64,000 nucleotides of DNA from Siderastrea siderea (taxonomy: Eukaryota > Cnidaria > Anthozoa > Scleractinia > Rhizangiidae), in contig OZ034974.1 in NCBI GenBank assembly GCA_964030785.1, forward strand, positions 46,816,003-46,880,002, given 5' to 3'. This document shows positions 55,633 through 63,312 of the stretch, one piece after another. The translations under genes and the position numbers were made by a program. The notes under the pieces are model-generated. The model was not told the DNA's origin, did no database searches, and saw only the letters and a list, made by a program, of their open reading frames with translations. The stretch's first letter is position 1, and every line of letters begins with the position of its first letter.

Positions 55633-56496
55633 ATGTCTGTCGATCGGAAGAGAAAATCAACCCATCCCCCAGAGGGGAAGAAGAAGAAGAAGAGCATTCA
55701 ACATATGACGCCCGTGGACTGTGATCCTGTGGTGTGCGACGTGGTGGAAGACACCCGAGCTGCTGTGGAAGATATGATGAAAGAATTGAATGACATGGTG
55801 GAGCAATCACCCCCATCACCTCAATTCACCTTGACGACCGTGTATGATCCTCCCAGTTCAGTGGACACTATGGTATGTCCTTACCATGAGGTGCGTTTGG
55901 AGGCCCGAGAATCTCAAAAGGGATGGAAGTATGTGAAATGTCCCATGCAACCGTGTTTGCTGTTTTGTGGTCAAGATAAAGTTCTGGAGTATATGAAAGC
56001 CGTGTATAGTCAACCTCATGTAGAAGTGTTGGACATGTGGGGTGGTTTACAATGCTTTTGCCGTGAACCCGCCACGCTTCAACAGAGTCATTCGGCCCAG
56101 AACCCCGATCGGTTGTTTCTGACTTGTTCCAAGAAAACGTGTGGCTTCTTCCGATGGGCCGATCAACCCTTGGGTCCCAAGTACTGGACGTGGTTTCATG
56201 ACAACCCTCCCAAAAAAGCCGACCAACAAGCTGAAGCACCCACCCGTGATGCTCAAGGATATCCCAAGAGGGGCTATGACATCCCTGGCCCTCCAGTGAG
56301 AAGGAAAGAGGACGTGGAACGAGAACGACCCCTGACAGACTATGAGAAACAATTGTTACGAGAAATTCAAGAGCTCAAGAACCGTCAAGAAATGATGGTA
56401 GCCCCAGCTCCACCACCCCCCAAGTACAGTGACAGTGTGGAGAACTGGCAGAAAGGTCTAGAGACCATTAGCTGCGGCCGTCTAGGTCTCTTTTAA
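55633..56496 (+). CDS. GRF-type zinc-finger protein of the virus
   Basis: 287 residues from the ATG at 55633. Lys/Arg-rich N-terminus (possible nuclear signal GKKKKK), an acidic helix, then a first Cys/His module (CPYHEVRLE...YVKCPMQPCLLFC, about 82-115). A GRF zinc finger follows (CFCREPATL...NPDRLFLTCSKKTCGFFRW, about 127-165), and a charged helix (YEKQLLREIQELKNR) lies near the end. GRF fingers bind single-stranded DNA in host proteins such as APE2, TOP3A and NEIL3 (established knowledge). A role in replication or repair is plausible. The next gene starts within a few bases. Confidence 0.8.
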   Translation: MSVDRKRKSTHPPEGKKKKKSIQHMTPVDCDPVVCDVVEDTRAAVEDMMKELNDMVEQSPPSPQFTLTTVYDPPSSVDTMVCPYHEVRLEARESQKGWKYVKCPMQPCLLFCGQDKVLEYMKAVYSQPHVEVLDMWGGLQCFCREPATLQQSHSAQNPDRLFLTCSKKTCGFFRWADQPLGPKYWTWFHDNPPKKADQQAEAPTRDAQGYPKRGYDIPGPPVRRKEDVERERPLTDYEKQLLREIQELKNRQEMMVAPAPPPPKYSDSVENWQKGLETISCGRLGLF

Positions 56497-56883
56497 ATGA
56501 GAGAACGAATAAAATTTTTTATCAATGTCACCATGGAGTCTGTGTGTGATGCGTGGGAGTTTGTCTTGTCCCTGGGGCAATGGCAATGTCATCAAACCCT
56601 TTGTCAAGTCTTATATGATCAACAACCCGGCACCCAAATCCCCATACCCCCATGTCCCGAGGACACGCATCCTCTCCACCTCTTTGAAGAAACCCATGTC
56701 GACCGCAACCTGTATCGATGGGTGGTGTTTGTCTTATGGTTAAAAGCTCACCCAGAGGCATGGCGATGGTATCGAATCATTCAAAAGGCGCATCCCCACA
56801 CGGTTCCCACCATATCGACCTTATGGGATGAATGCCAGAACGTATGGCCCCTCGAAAGAAAAAGGTCTCCCCATCATGGTTGA
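56497..56883 (+). CDS. Small viral protein of unknown function upstream of the integrase
   Basis: Up to 128 residues. ATG at 56497 follows the GRF stop directly; the ATG at 56533 has the better context (GTCACCATGG) and would give 116 residues. Trp/His/Cys-rich (WQCHQTLCQVLY, YRWVVFVLWLKAHPEAWRWY), mainly helical in appearance. It overlaps the integrase start (56832) by about 50 bp in another frame. No family recognised. Confidence 0.65.
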   Translation: MRERIKFFINVTMESVCDAWEFVLSLGQWQCHQTLCQVLYDQQPGTQIPIPPCPEDTHPLHLFEETHVDRNLYRWVVFVLWLKAHPEAWRWYRIIQKAHPHTVPTISTLWDECQNVWPLERKRSPHHG

Positions 56884-57980
56884 GTCAGTACCACGATCCT
56901 CGAGCCCCCGGCAGTTTAGGAGGGGTGCAACGATTTGCTAAAGCCCATCGTCTCCCTTTGAAAAAAGCTCAACGGGCCTTGGAACGGGATTTGGCCTATA
57001 CGTTACATAAACCACGACGTCGTCGTTTTCCCACCGTCCCCGTGATCGTAGGAGGATTAGATGATCAATGGGCCGCGGATTTAGTGGAAGTGCAACCCTT
57101 GGCCAAGTATAATCGGGGCATACGCTACTTGTTGACGGTCTTGGATGTGTTGTCCAAGTATGCGTGGGTCCAACCGTTGAAAGACAAAACCGGGGTGGCC
57201 TTGGTTCATGCCTTTGACAAGATTTTGAAAGGACGTCACCCGAATCGATTGCAAACGGATCGAGGGAAAGAATTTTACAACCGGACCTTTCAACGATGGC
57301 TTGACGAGCAAGGCATTCAACATTTTTCGACCGAAGGGGATGCCAAAGCCAGTGTGGTGGAACGATTTAATCGCACCTTGAAAGAACGGTTGTACCGTTA
57401 TTTCACCGCGGCCAACACCTTACGCTTTGACGATGTGTTACCCGAGTTGGTGCAAGGCTATAATGCCACCCGTCATCGAAGTATTGGTATGGCCCCTCAA
57501 GACGTGACGTGGGACAACGAAGAAGCGGTGTGGAAACGATTGTATGCCAAACGGTTGAAAGACAAGAAAAAACCTAAATTCAAAGTAGGAGATCGTGTCC
57601 GTCTCAATAAGATTCATCGTACCTTTGAAAAAGGCTATTTACCCGGTTGGACCGAAGAAGTGTTTGTGGTGCATCGGGTGATCCCGGGCCCTGTGCCCAC
57701 GTATAAGATTCGCGAATGGGATGATACCCCCGTCCAAGGTACGTTTTATGAAGAGGATTTACAAAAAGTCCATGTGTCCGATGTGTTTCGCATCGAGAAG
57801 GTACTTAAGCGACAAAAAGATCGTTGGTTGGTCAAGTGGAAAGGGTGGCCCGACAAGTACAATAGTTGGATTGCAAGTCAAGACGTCACGGCTCTCCAAC
57901 CACCCCAGAGGAAAAGTCCACCCAAACGACAACTGAAGACTAAAGAGACAAGTCCACCCAAAAGACGACGACGCGACTAA
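56832..57980 (+). CDS. rve-family integrase with C-terminal chromodomain
   Basis: 382 residues. The N-terminal basic and helical part is followed by the RNase H-like core: D83 (WAADLVEV), D143 (LQTDRGKEF) and E177 (SVVERFNRTLKE), the DDE triad of retroviral-type integrases. A small SH3-like beta region (KFKVGDRVRLNK) comes next. Residues about 312-352 form a chromodomain (FRIEKVLKRQKDRWLVKWKGW). This architecture is standard for Maverick/Polinton and adintovirus integrases, where the chromodomain may steer insertion to marked chromatin. All catalytic residues are present and the frame is intact. Confidence 0.93.
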   Translation: MPERMAPRKKKVSPSWLSQYHDPRAPGSLGGVQRFAKAHRLPLKKAQRALERDLAYTLHKPRRRRFPTVPVIVGGLDDQWAADLVEVQPLAKYNRGIRYLLTVLDVLSKYAWVQPLKDKTGVALVHAFDKILKGRHPNRLQTDRGKEFYNRTFQRWLDEQGIQHFSTEGDAKASVVERFNRTLKERLYRYFTAANTLRFDDVLPELVQGYNATRHRSIGMAPQDVTWDNEEAVWKRLYAKRLKDKKKPKFKVGDRVRLNKIHRTFEKGYLPGWTEEVFVVHRVIPGPVPTYKIREWDDTPVQGTFYEEDLQKVHVSDVFRIEKVLKRQKDRWLVKWKGWPDKYNSWIASQDVTALQPPQRKSPPKRQLKTKETSPPKRRRRD

Positions 57981-57983
57981 ACA

Positions 57984-59024
57984 ATGACGTTGGTGCCCAA
58001 TTCTTCGTTTTACGTGACGTTGATGAGTCATGCGAGTACCAAAGAGTTTCCTGGGAACAAGAGTCATCATTTCAGAAACCGATTGCCTAAACCCATCCGA
58101 TTTGTGGGACGAGGATGGATGGTGGGTATGGTGAGTTTATCCTTACCCACCATTCCCGTGATATTGGAAGAAGGAGGCGTGGGCGATTCCCATCCTCTGT
58201 TGTACGTACGATGGCACGAACGGGTGTATGCCCAAGACGATCAAGGCAACGATCGATGGTGGCATCAACGTCGCGAACTCACTGTCTACGGGCGAGATAT
58301 GAGAAAGGAATTGGCCTCGTCGACGGGATCGCACTTTTTTCATCAATTGGTGTACCGTTACGAGCAAAGCCGTGCCAAACAAACCGAACCCAAAAACAAA
58401 TGGGCCGAGGACAATGGCGTTAAATTGTACCCGACCTTTGAATGGACCTCCGAAGGGGATTTGGTGTTGAATACGACCAATGTCGATTACACACGACAAG
58501 TAGCACACGTGTCATGGGGCAGATCCTTGGCGCTGAGAATGGGATGGATTGAACAAGTGTCCCCCGGCCAGTATCGATTGGGTCCCAATCTCTTGCAAGA
58601 ATTTCATTCGGACTCCATTCCCACCCCGACCGATATCCGCGATGCCGCCAACAAGCCCCTCTTTTGGAAAGTGGAGGGGGATTATTTGAAATTGAGTATG
58701 ACGTGTAATTGGCGGTTTGTGAATGTGAACCAGACCTTTCGTCCCTCGTTGGAATTTCCCTCCACGCGTCCTTTGCACGTGTATTGTGATGTAGGCACCA
58801 GCAGCATGGTAGGGGGCCGTATCACCGATCTCTTACGAGAAATCAAGTACCAGCCTCAAAACACCACCCACTTTGAACCTCGACATATTCAATATATCCC
58901 AGTACGCAACGAAGTGGTGGAAATCGTCGAAACCCAGATGGCCGAAACCAATGGGGATCTGGTGAAATTTGGTGAAGGCCATGCCCTCCTGACCCTCCAC
59001 TTTAAAAGGGAAGTGGTGGTGTGA
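57984..59024 (+). CDS. Structural-type protein, paralogue 1
   Basis: 346 residues, ATG at 57984. Starts with a short leader, then SFYVTLMSHASTKEFPGN and FRNRLPKPIRFVGRGWMVGM. Homologous along its whole length to the next gene (shared GWRFT/NWRFVN-like block, LHVYCDVGTSSMVGGRITDL, LLREIKYQ, GEGHALLTLHF). This family recurs beside Polinton/adintovirus capsid genes in invertebrates. A penton or minor-capsid role is a guess from position and the beta-rich look. The gene ends four bases into the next frame. Intact. Confidence 0.7.
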   Translation: MTLVPNSSFYVTLMSHASTKEFPGNKSHHFRNRLPKPIRFVGRGWMVGMVSLSLPTIPVILEEGGVGDSHPLLYVRWHERVYAQDDQGNDRWWHQRRELTVYGRDMRKELASSTGSHFFHQLVYRYEQSRAKQTEPKNKWAEDNGVKLYPTFEWTSEGDLVLNTTNVDYTRQVAHVSWGRSLALRMGWIEQVSPGQYRLGPNLLQEFHSDSIPTPTDIRDAANKPLFWKVEGDYLKLSMTCNWRFVNVNQTFRPSLEFPSTRPLHVYCDVGTSSMVGGRITDLLREIKYQPQNTTHFEPRHIQYIPVRNEVVEIVETQMAETNGDLVKFGEGHALLTLHFKREVVV

Positions 59025-59038
59025 AGAACAAAGACAAC

Positions 59039-60088
59039 ATGTCGTTCTACGTGACGTTACCCAGTCATGCCAACCGACGTGAATTTCCCAACAACCAACC
59101 CAATTCCTTCAAGATTCGTTTACCTCAACCGTTACAGCTCACGGGAGGTGGTTGGCAAGTGGGGTTGAGTGCCATTTCCTTACCAGATGCTCGCGTCAAT
59201 TTGTATGAGTTGGTGAAGAAAAATGGGTACGTCATGGGGACGTCCTGGGGCCAAACCTATCCCAAACCGGGTGCAAAAGACGGGGAAATGACCTCGCGAG
59301 TAGACACCGCGCGAAGCATCATCAATGACGTCCAAGATTTGGATTGGGTGGTGGATGGGGTGAGTTTCATGAAAGCCATCATTACTCACTTGGAACAACA
59401 ACGTATGGAAATGGCCATTCAAGGGGGTACGTTTTTGAACGATCAAGGCAAACACACCTACGTCAAGTTCAAGTGGGAAGGCGAGGATCTGCTCATCGAC
59501 AACACGAATATCTGTCATTGTGGCACCGACACGCCAGCCCTGACCATCTACACCAAGTTGGCGCTCAAGATGGGATGGTTACGTAAAATTGACAGTGTGT
59601 TGATTTTGGGACCCAACTTACAACAAGAATTCATAGGGGATCAAATCCCCAACATGACAAAACCCGCTGACAACGATTGGAACGATGTCACCGACGGTCA
59701 GGGGAACGCGGTCTTTTGGACGGTGCGTTCTATTTTACCGGATTATTTACAATTGAGTATGAGTTGTGGGTGGCGTTTCACCAACTTGAATGTAGCGTTT
59801 CGTTCAGTGGTGGGTGAACCCACACGATCGTTGCACGTGTACTCTGACGTGGCAGGCAGCACGGTGGTGGGCAATCGCGTGACTGATTTGTTGCGTGAAA
59901 TCCAGTACAAGCGAGAAGCACGTGGCACCCTGTATTTTGAACCGTTGCACATTCATTACATGTCTCTTCGTAACGAGGTGGTGGAAATGATTCACGTTCA
60001 AGTGGCTGAAACCATTGGTGCCGGAGGAGACTTGGTCAAGTTTGGTGAAGGTCATACCATTGTCACGTTACACTTCAAAAAGACATAA
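59039..60088 (+). CDS. Structural-type protein, paralogue 2
   Basis: 349 residues from the ATG at 59039 (the frame is open from a GTG at 59021, overlapping the previous stop). Same family as 57984-59024: SFYVTLPSHANRREFPNN, LPQPLQLTGGGWQVGLS, SCGWRFTNLNVAFR, LHVYSDVAGSTVVGNRVTDL, GEGHTIVTLHF. Tandem duplication of a structural gene could give two vertex or fibre-type components. The C-terminal VTDLLREIQYK blocks are the best conserved. Confidence 0.7.
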   Translation: MSFYVTLPSHANRREFPNNQPNSFKIRLPQPLQLTGGGWQVGLSAISLPDARVNLYELVKKNGYVMGTSWGQTYPKPGAKDGEMTSRVDTARSIINDVQDLDWVVDGVSFMKAIITHLEQQRMEMAIQGGTFLNDQGKHTYVKFKWEGEDLLIDNTNICHCGTDTPALTIYTKLALKMGWLRKIDSVLILGPNLQQEFIGDQIPNMTKPADNDWNDVTDGQGNAVFWTVRSILPDYLQLSMSCGWRFTNLNVAFRSVVGEPTRSLHVYSDVAGSTVVGNRVTDLLREIQYKREARGTLYFEPLHIHYMSLRNEVVEMIHVQVAETIGAGGDLVKFGEGHTIVTLHFKKT

Positions 60089-60121
60089 AAAAGAGAGACG
60101 AGAAGGGAACCCAAATCAATC

Positions 60122-60355
60122 ATGCCTCCGAAACGACGACGACGACGACGACGCCGACCACAGCGTCCACAAGAGGGGGAAGGGGTCAACGCGGTGATTG
60201 CCGGGATTCCTAAGGCCGCTTGGTCCATCACCAAAGGGGTAGAAAAGTTAGCCAAAAAGAATTACCTAAGATCAACGAAGAAACGTATGGAAGAAATGCG
60301 AAGTGGGAAACGCAAACGGTGGGCGGGGGAATCGTTTACGTGCAACGTCATGTGA
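60122..60355 (+). CDS. Small basic virion/core-type protein 1
   Basis: 77 residues, beginning with an Arg run (MPPKRRRRRRRR), then a short hydrophobic helix (VNAVIAGIPKAAWSI) and a Lys/Arg-rich second half. The layout (basic arm plus short hydrophobic helix) matches DNA-condensing core peptides of adenovirus-like viruses. Not assigned to a family. Confidence 0.6.
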   Translation: MPPKRRRRRRRRPQRPQEGEGVNAVIAGIPKAAWSITKGVEKLAKKNYLRSTKKRMEEMRSGKRKRWAGESFTCNVM

Positions 60356-60356
60356 G

Positions 60357-60364
60357 TATAAAAA
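60357..60364 (+). promoter_or_regulatory. TATA box before the pX-like gene
   Basis: TATAAAAA 30-37 bases upstream of the ATG at 60394. Confidence 0.6.
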
Positions 60365-60393
60365 GAAAACAAGAGTTGTGAAAACAAACAAAG

Positions 60394-60579
60394 ATGCCCA
60401 AGACAAGAGTGCGTCGAAGGAGACGAAGAAGGCAACGAGGGGGTCTCTTGCCCCTGGCCGCCCTCATTCCAGCCTTGATCGCTGGAGGAAAAGCTGTGGC
60501 GTTGGGTGCCGCAAGTGGTGCCGCGAGTTACGGGGCTAAAAAAGGGTTGGAAGCCGCTTTTCGGAAAAAACGACGATGA
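60394..60579 (+). CDS. pX-like core peptide
   Basis: 61 residues: an Arg-rich arm (RVRRRRRRRQ), then RGGLLPLAALIPALIAGGKA and an Ala/Gly-rich helix, ending in a basic tail (FRKKRR). The GG-hydrophobic-Pro-hydrophobic core after an Arg-rich arm is the pattern of adenovirus pX (mu) and its adintovirus counterparts. Likely DNA-binding core peptide, possibly matured by the protease at 62615. Preceded by its own TATA box. Confidence 0.75.
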   Translation: MPKTRVRRRRRRRQRGGLLPLAALIPALIAGGKAVALGAASGAASYGAKKGLEAAFRKKRR

Positions 60580-60582
60580 CGG

Positions 60583-60590
60583 TATAAAAA
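60583..60590 (+). promoter_or_regulatory. TATA box before the 60647 gene
   Basis: TATAAAAA 57-64 bases upstream of the ATG at 60647, overlapping the spacer after the pX-like stop. Confidence 0.55.
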
Positions 60591-60646
60591 GGGGAGTCCC
60601 ATAAAGCCTAAACAAAACGTTTATCCCTGGTGAAGAAGAAGGCACC

Positions 60647-60973
60647 ATGCGTGGGGGAAGTTTGACACGATTTCGAACCGACGAGTGGTATGATCAACAA
60701 GGCAAAGGAGTGATGACCGATCTGATGCGTGGGGGGTTGCAAGGTCTTATAAGGACGCGAAATCCTTTAAAATTGCCTAGTAATATCAAGAGAGGCTTGG
60801 AAACGGGTTTGACACGAGGTATCAAACGCAAAGCCGAAGACGTCCTTAAAAAGGAAATCACCAAACAAGCCAAGAAAGCGTTGAGTCATAAGAACGTGAA
60901 AGACGCCGTGCGTGTAGCCACTGCCTTATTTCCCAAACAAACCAAACGTGCACGTGATATTTTGGGAGTGTGA
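60647..60973 (+). CDS. Basic helical virion-type protein
   Basis: 108 residues, MRGGSLTRFRTDEWY..., then GKGVMTDLMRGGLQGLI and a long Lys/Ala-rich helical part (KAEDVLKKEITKQAKKAL). Gly-x-x-Gly-type turns in the first third could be protease sites. Probably a core or minor virion protein; no family name given. The next gene starts at once. Confidence 0.6.
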   Translation: MRGGSLTRFRTDEWYDQQGKGVMTDLMRGGLQGLIRTRNPLKLPSNIKRGLETGLTRGIKRKAEDVLKKEITKQAKKALSHKNVKDAVRVATALFPKQTKRARDILGV

Positions 60974-60975
60974 AC

Positions 60976-61197
60976 ATGGAACCCGTGCATTCACGACCTC
61001 GACGGATTCGTAGTAATCGAGGGTTGTCTCAATGGGGTGGACTGTATCCGTTTTGGAAACTCATGCGGCGACAACGTGGTGGATGGTTAAGTCCCGAGGT
61101 GATGAGAGTCCCCGGGTTTGATTTGAGACAACGTTTAGCACGACGACGCTATAAAAACCCCTCACGACGACGACGGGGTACCACTCGACGACGTTAA
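60976..61197 (+). CDS. Small Arg-rich virion-type protein
   Basis: 73 residues from the ATG at 60976 (frame open from the GTG at 60970). Arg-rich ends (RRIRSNRG at the N-terminus, SRRRRGTTRRR at the C-terminus) with a Trp/Gly-rich middle (WGGLYPFWKLMRRQRGGW). Lies three bases before the capsid ATG. Likely DNA-binding or core peptide. Confidence 0.6.
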   Translation: MEPVHSRPRRIRSNRGLSQWGGLYPFWKLMRRQRGGWLSPEVMRVPGFDLRQRLARRRYKNPSRRRRGTTRRR

Positions 61198-61199
61198 AC

Positions 61200-62612
61200 A
61201 TGCCTGACGTGAGTACACAAACCGCCCCGGCTCACGAGCGTTCCGAAGGGACCGTCAACCCTGCCTTACGGATTTTCAAGGTGCCACCGACCGACATTAG
61301 CATCAATGCCTATCGCATGGTCACCATTCAACCCACCACCACGGGTATCAATCCCATGGAATTCATCATTCCAGGGTTGGACGATTTTGTGGATTTGGGA
61401 CGCAGTTACTTTACCATGGAATTGAGTTTGAAAAAGGAGGATGCCGGGAACTTGGTGGCCAATCAGAAATTGTGGCCCGTCAATAATTTGGCCCATTCCA
61501 TCATCAAACAAATTGACTTGCAGTTGAATGGCACGTTGATCAGTCCACAATCCGACACCTATCATTACAAAGCTTACCTGGAAACCTTGCTGAATTATGA
61601 CCGAGAAGATGGCAAGACCGTGTTAGGACCCCAAGGATGGTTCAATCAAGTGGATTTCCCACCCGAATGGACTGCCAACAATACCAACACAGCAGCGAAT
61701 GCTGGTGCTGGACATGTAGACTACCAGAATCTCCCTGCCAATCACAAAGGGGCCTTGGGCGCCATGAAAGCTGAAGTGGCCAAGTATGCTGCAGGTGTCA
61801 CCCACAGTCTAGTGTTTACCCCGCACTTGGAAGTCTTTCACACTGGCAAACTGTTGGTGCCAGGCATTGAAATCAAGATGAAATTTCATTTCAATGGTCC
61901 CAGCCTGTTTTTGAATGGAGTGGGTCTAGCTGGCCGATTGATGGAAGGGGATGTGAAACTACGGTTTCATCTCTGCCAACTGCGTTTGAATGACGCCATC
62001 TACCAGAGTATATCTAGCAAAAGACACAATGAAGGAGAAGTGGCGGCTTACCCGACCGTCCGCAGTGAAATCCGGACCTTCAGCATGCAAAACAACCTGG
62101 TCCGCTTTGATATCCCCAACCTGTTTCAAAACAGAATACCTGACCGAATGATTGTGGGGTTACTGGACAGCCGTGCCTTCAATGGAGATGTGACCCGAGA
62201 TCCGTTCTGTTTCCAGAAATTTGGTCTGACCTCCATTAAACAGATTGTCAAAGGAGAAGAATACCCTTATGAAACCCTCCAGTTAGTGCATGACAATGGC
62301 ACCCGAGATAATCTAGGCTACTTCCGTTTTCTGCAAGCCAGTGGTGCCTGGTGTAAAAAGAAAGGCAATATGGTAGAACTGCTGGATTGGGGCCAAGCTA
62401 AAAATTGTACCTTGTACATGTTTGACAATGTGGCCAATGGATGTGCTGACAGTCAAAACCTCAACCCCAAGCAAACAGGTGATTTACAACTGGTCTTGGA
62501 ATTTGGAGCTGCCCCCGGTGTCAATATAACCGTACTCGTGTATGGAGAATTTGAGAATTTGCTGGAGATTGACAGGAACGGAGCCGTGTTGTATAACATT
62601 TACCAGCACTGA
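61200..62612 (+). CDS. Double-jelly-roll major capsid protein
   Basis: 470 residues. The N-terminal region TDISINAYRMVTIQPTT..., MEFIIPGLDDFVDLGRSYFT and LNGTLISPQSDTYHYKAYLE fits the Polinton/adintovirus major capsid family. Typical length is about 450-650. The aromatic-rich beta pattern runs to the end (GDLQLVLEFG...VLVYGEF). Trimers should form the hexon-like capsomers. The frame is intact, with no stop or frame shift. Confidence 0.85.
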   Translation: MPDVSTQTAPAHERSEGTVNPALRIFKVPPTDISINAYRMVTIQPTTTGINPMEFIIPGLDDFVDLGRSYFTMELSLKKEDAGNLVANQKLWPVNNLAHSIIKQIDLQLNGTLISPQSDTYHYKAYLETLLNYDREDGKTVLGPQGWFNQVDFPPEWTANNTNTAANAGAGHVDYQNLPANHKGALGAMKAEVAKYAAGVTHSLVFTPHLEVFHTGKLLVPGIEIKMKFHFNGPSLFLNGVGLAGRLMEGDVKLRFHLCQLRLNDAIYQSISSKRHNEGEVAAYPTVRSEIRTFSMQNNLVRFDIPNLFQNRIPDRMIVGLLDSRAFNGDVTRDPFCFQKFGLTSIKQIVKGEEYPYETLQLVHDNGTRDNLGYFRFLQASGAWCKKKGNMVELLDWGQAKNCTLYMFDNVANGCADSQNLNPKQTGDLQLVLEFGAAPGVNITVLVYGEFENLLEIDRNGAVLYNIYQH

Positions 62613-62614
62613 AG

Positions 62615-63154
62615 ATGGAACATGTGGCCTTGAATAATGTACAGTTGGATTATTTAGCCCGAGACGACCCCCAATTGAACCCTGTCTTTTACGGAACGGT
62701 GGCCTGTGATCGTTTACCCAAGAGTCCTGTCAAGACCCAACCCCAAGGGTACATTGTGAATACCGACCCACACGATCAACCGGGACAACATTGGTTAGCG
62801 GTGTGGACGGATGGAAAGGTGTGTGAAGTCCTGGACAGTTATGCTTTGCCATTGGATACGTACGTGCAAGCGACCCCGTTACGAGATTGGATTGTCCAAC
62901 ATTGGAAGTATGTAGTGACCAATGGCAAGTCCCTCCAAGCCATTACAAGCAAGAGTTGTGGTGATTACGCCTTGTTGTACTTGAAAGCCAAAGCCCGTGG
63001 ACGGACCTTGCAAGCGTTTTTAAATGAGTTTTCGGATCATGATTATGTTAGTAATGACCATCAAGCGGGTCAACGCCTTCAACAATTGATTGTAGGCCAA
63101 GAAGCCAGATGGTATCAGCTGTGTTGTCATCCGTATCATCAATGTAATCATTAA
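62615..63154 (+). CDS. Adenain-type cysteine protease
   Basis: 179 residues. The catalytic set of the C5 family is visible: H59 (GQHWLAVW), D74 (VLDSY), Q108 and C115 (KSCGDYALLYL), with the seven-residue Q-to-C spacing of adenain. It would mature capsid and core precursors during virion assembly. Starts two bases after the capsid stop, so the capsid and protease are likely co-expressed. Extra Cys/His near the C-terminus (CCHPYHQCNH) are unusual and may bind metal or the pX-type cofactor (inference). Confidence 0.88.
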   Translation: MEHVALNNVQLDYLARDDPQLNPVFYGTVACDRLPKSPVKTQPQGYIVNTDPHDQPGQHWLAVWTDGKVCEVLDSYALPLDTYVQATPLRDWIVQHWKYVVTNGKSLQAITSKSCGDYALLYLKAKARGRTLQAFLNEFSDHDYVSNDHQAGQRLQQLIVGQEARWYQLCCHPYHQCNH

Positions 63155-63182
63155 ATAAAATTTGTTGGAAAAAACTGGTGTC

Positions 63183-63292
63183 GGAGTCGTAGCTCAGTGG
63201 GTAGAGCCTTTGGACCTTTGATTCAGATAGGGATTGGGTCGTGCGTGGGTTCGAGTCCCACCGATTCCAATAAAAAGGTGCCCTTTTTTTTT
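63183..63292 (+). ncRNA. tRNA-like RNA polymerase III gene inside the viral late region
   Basis: Acceptor halves GGAGTCG (63183-63189) and CGATTCC (63262-63268) pair over 7 bp with one G-T. The D stem GCTC/GAGC (63192-63195 and 63204-63207) and T stem GTGGG/CCCAC (63245-63249 and 63257-63261, loop TTCGAGT) are perfect. Box A TAGCTCAGTGGG and box B GGTTCGAGTCC are canonical, and a T9 terminator follows at 63284-63292. The anticodon region is odd. The best 5-bp stem (TTGGA/TTCAG, two wobbles) has loop CCTTTGA with C instead of U33, leaving an 18-nt variable region. It may be a degenerate tRNA(Lys-like) or a VA-RNA-like regulator rather than a translating tRNA. Confidence 0.7.
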
Positions 63293-63312
63293 CTAAGGGG
63301 TAGTTCGTCATC

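Noticed and set aside
60052..60255. Minus-strand frame with Arg/Gly runs opposite the small basic genes
   Set aside because: Antisense shadow of the CGA/CGT codons of the plus-strand core peptides.
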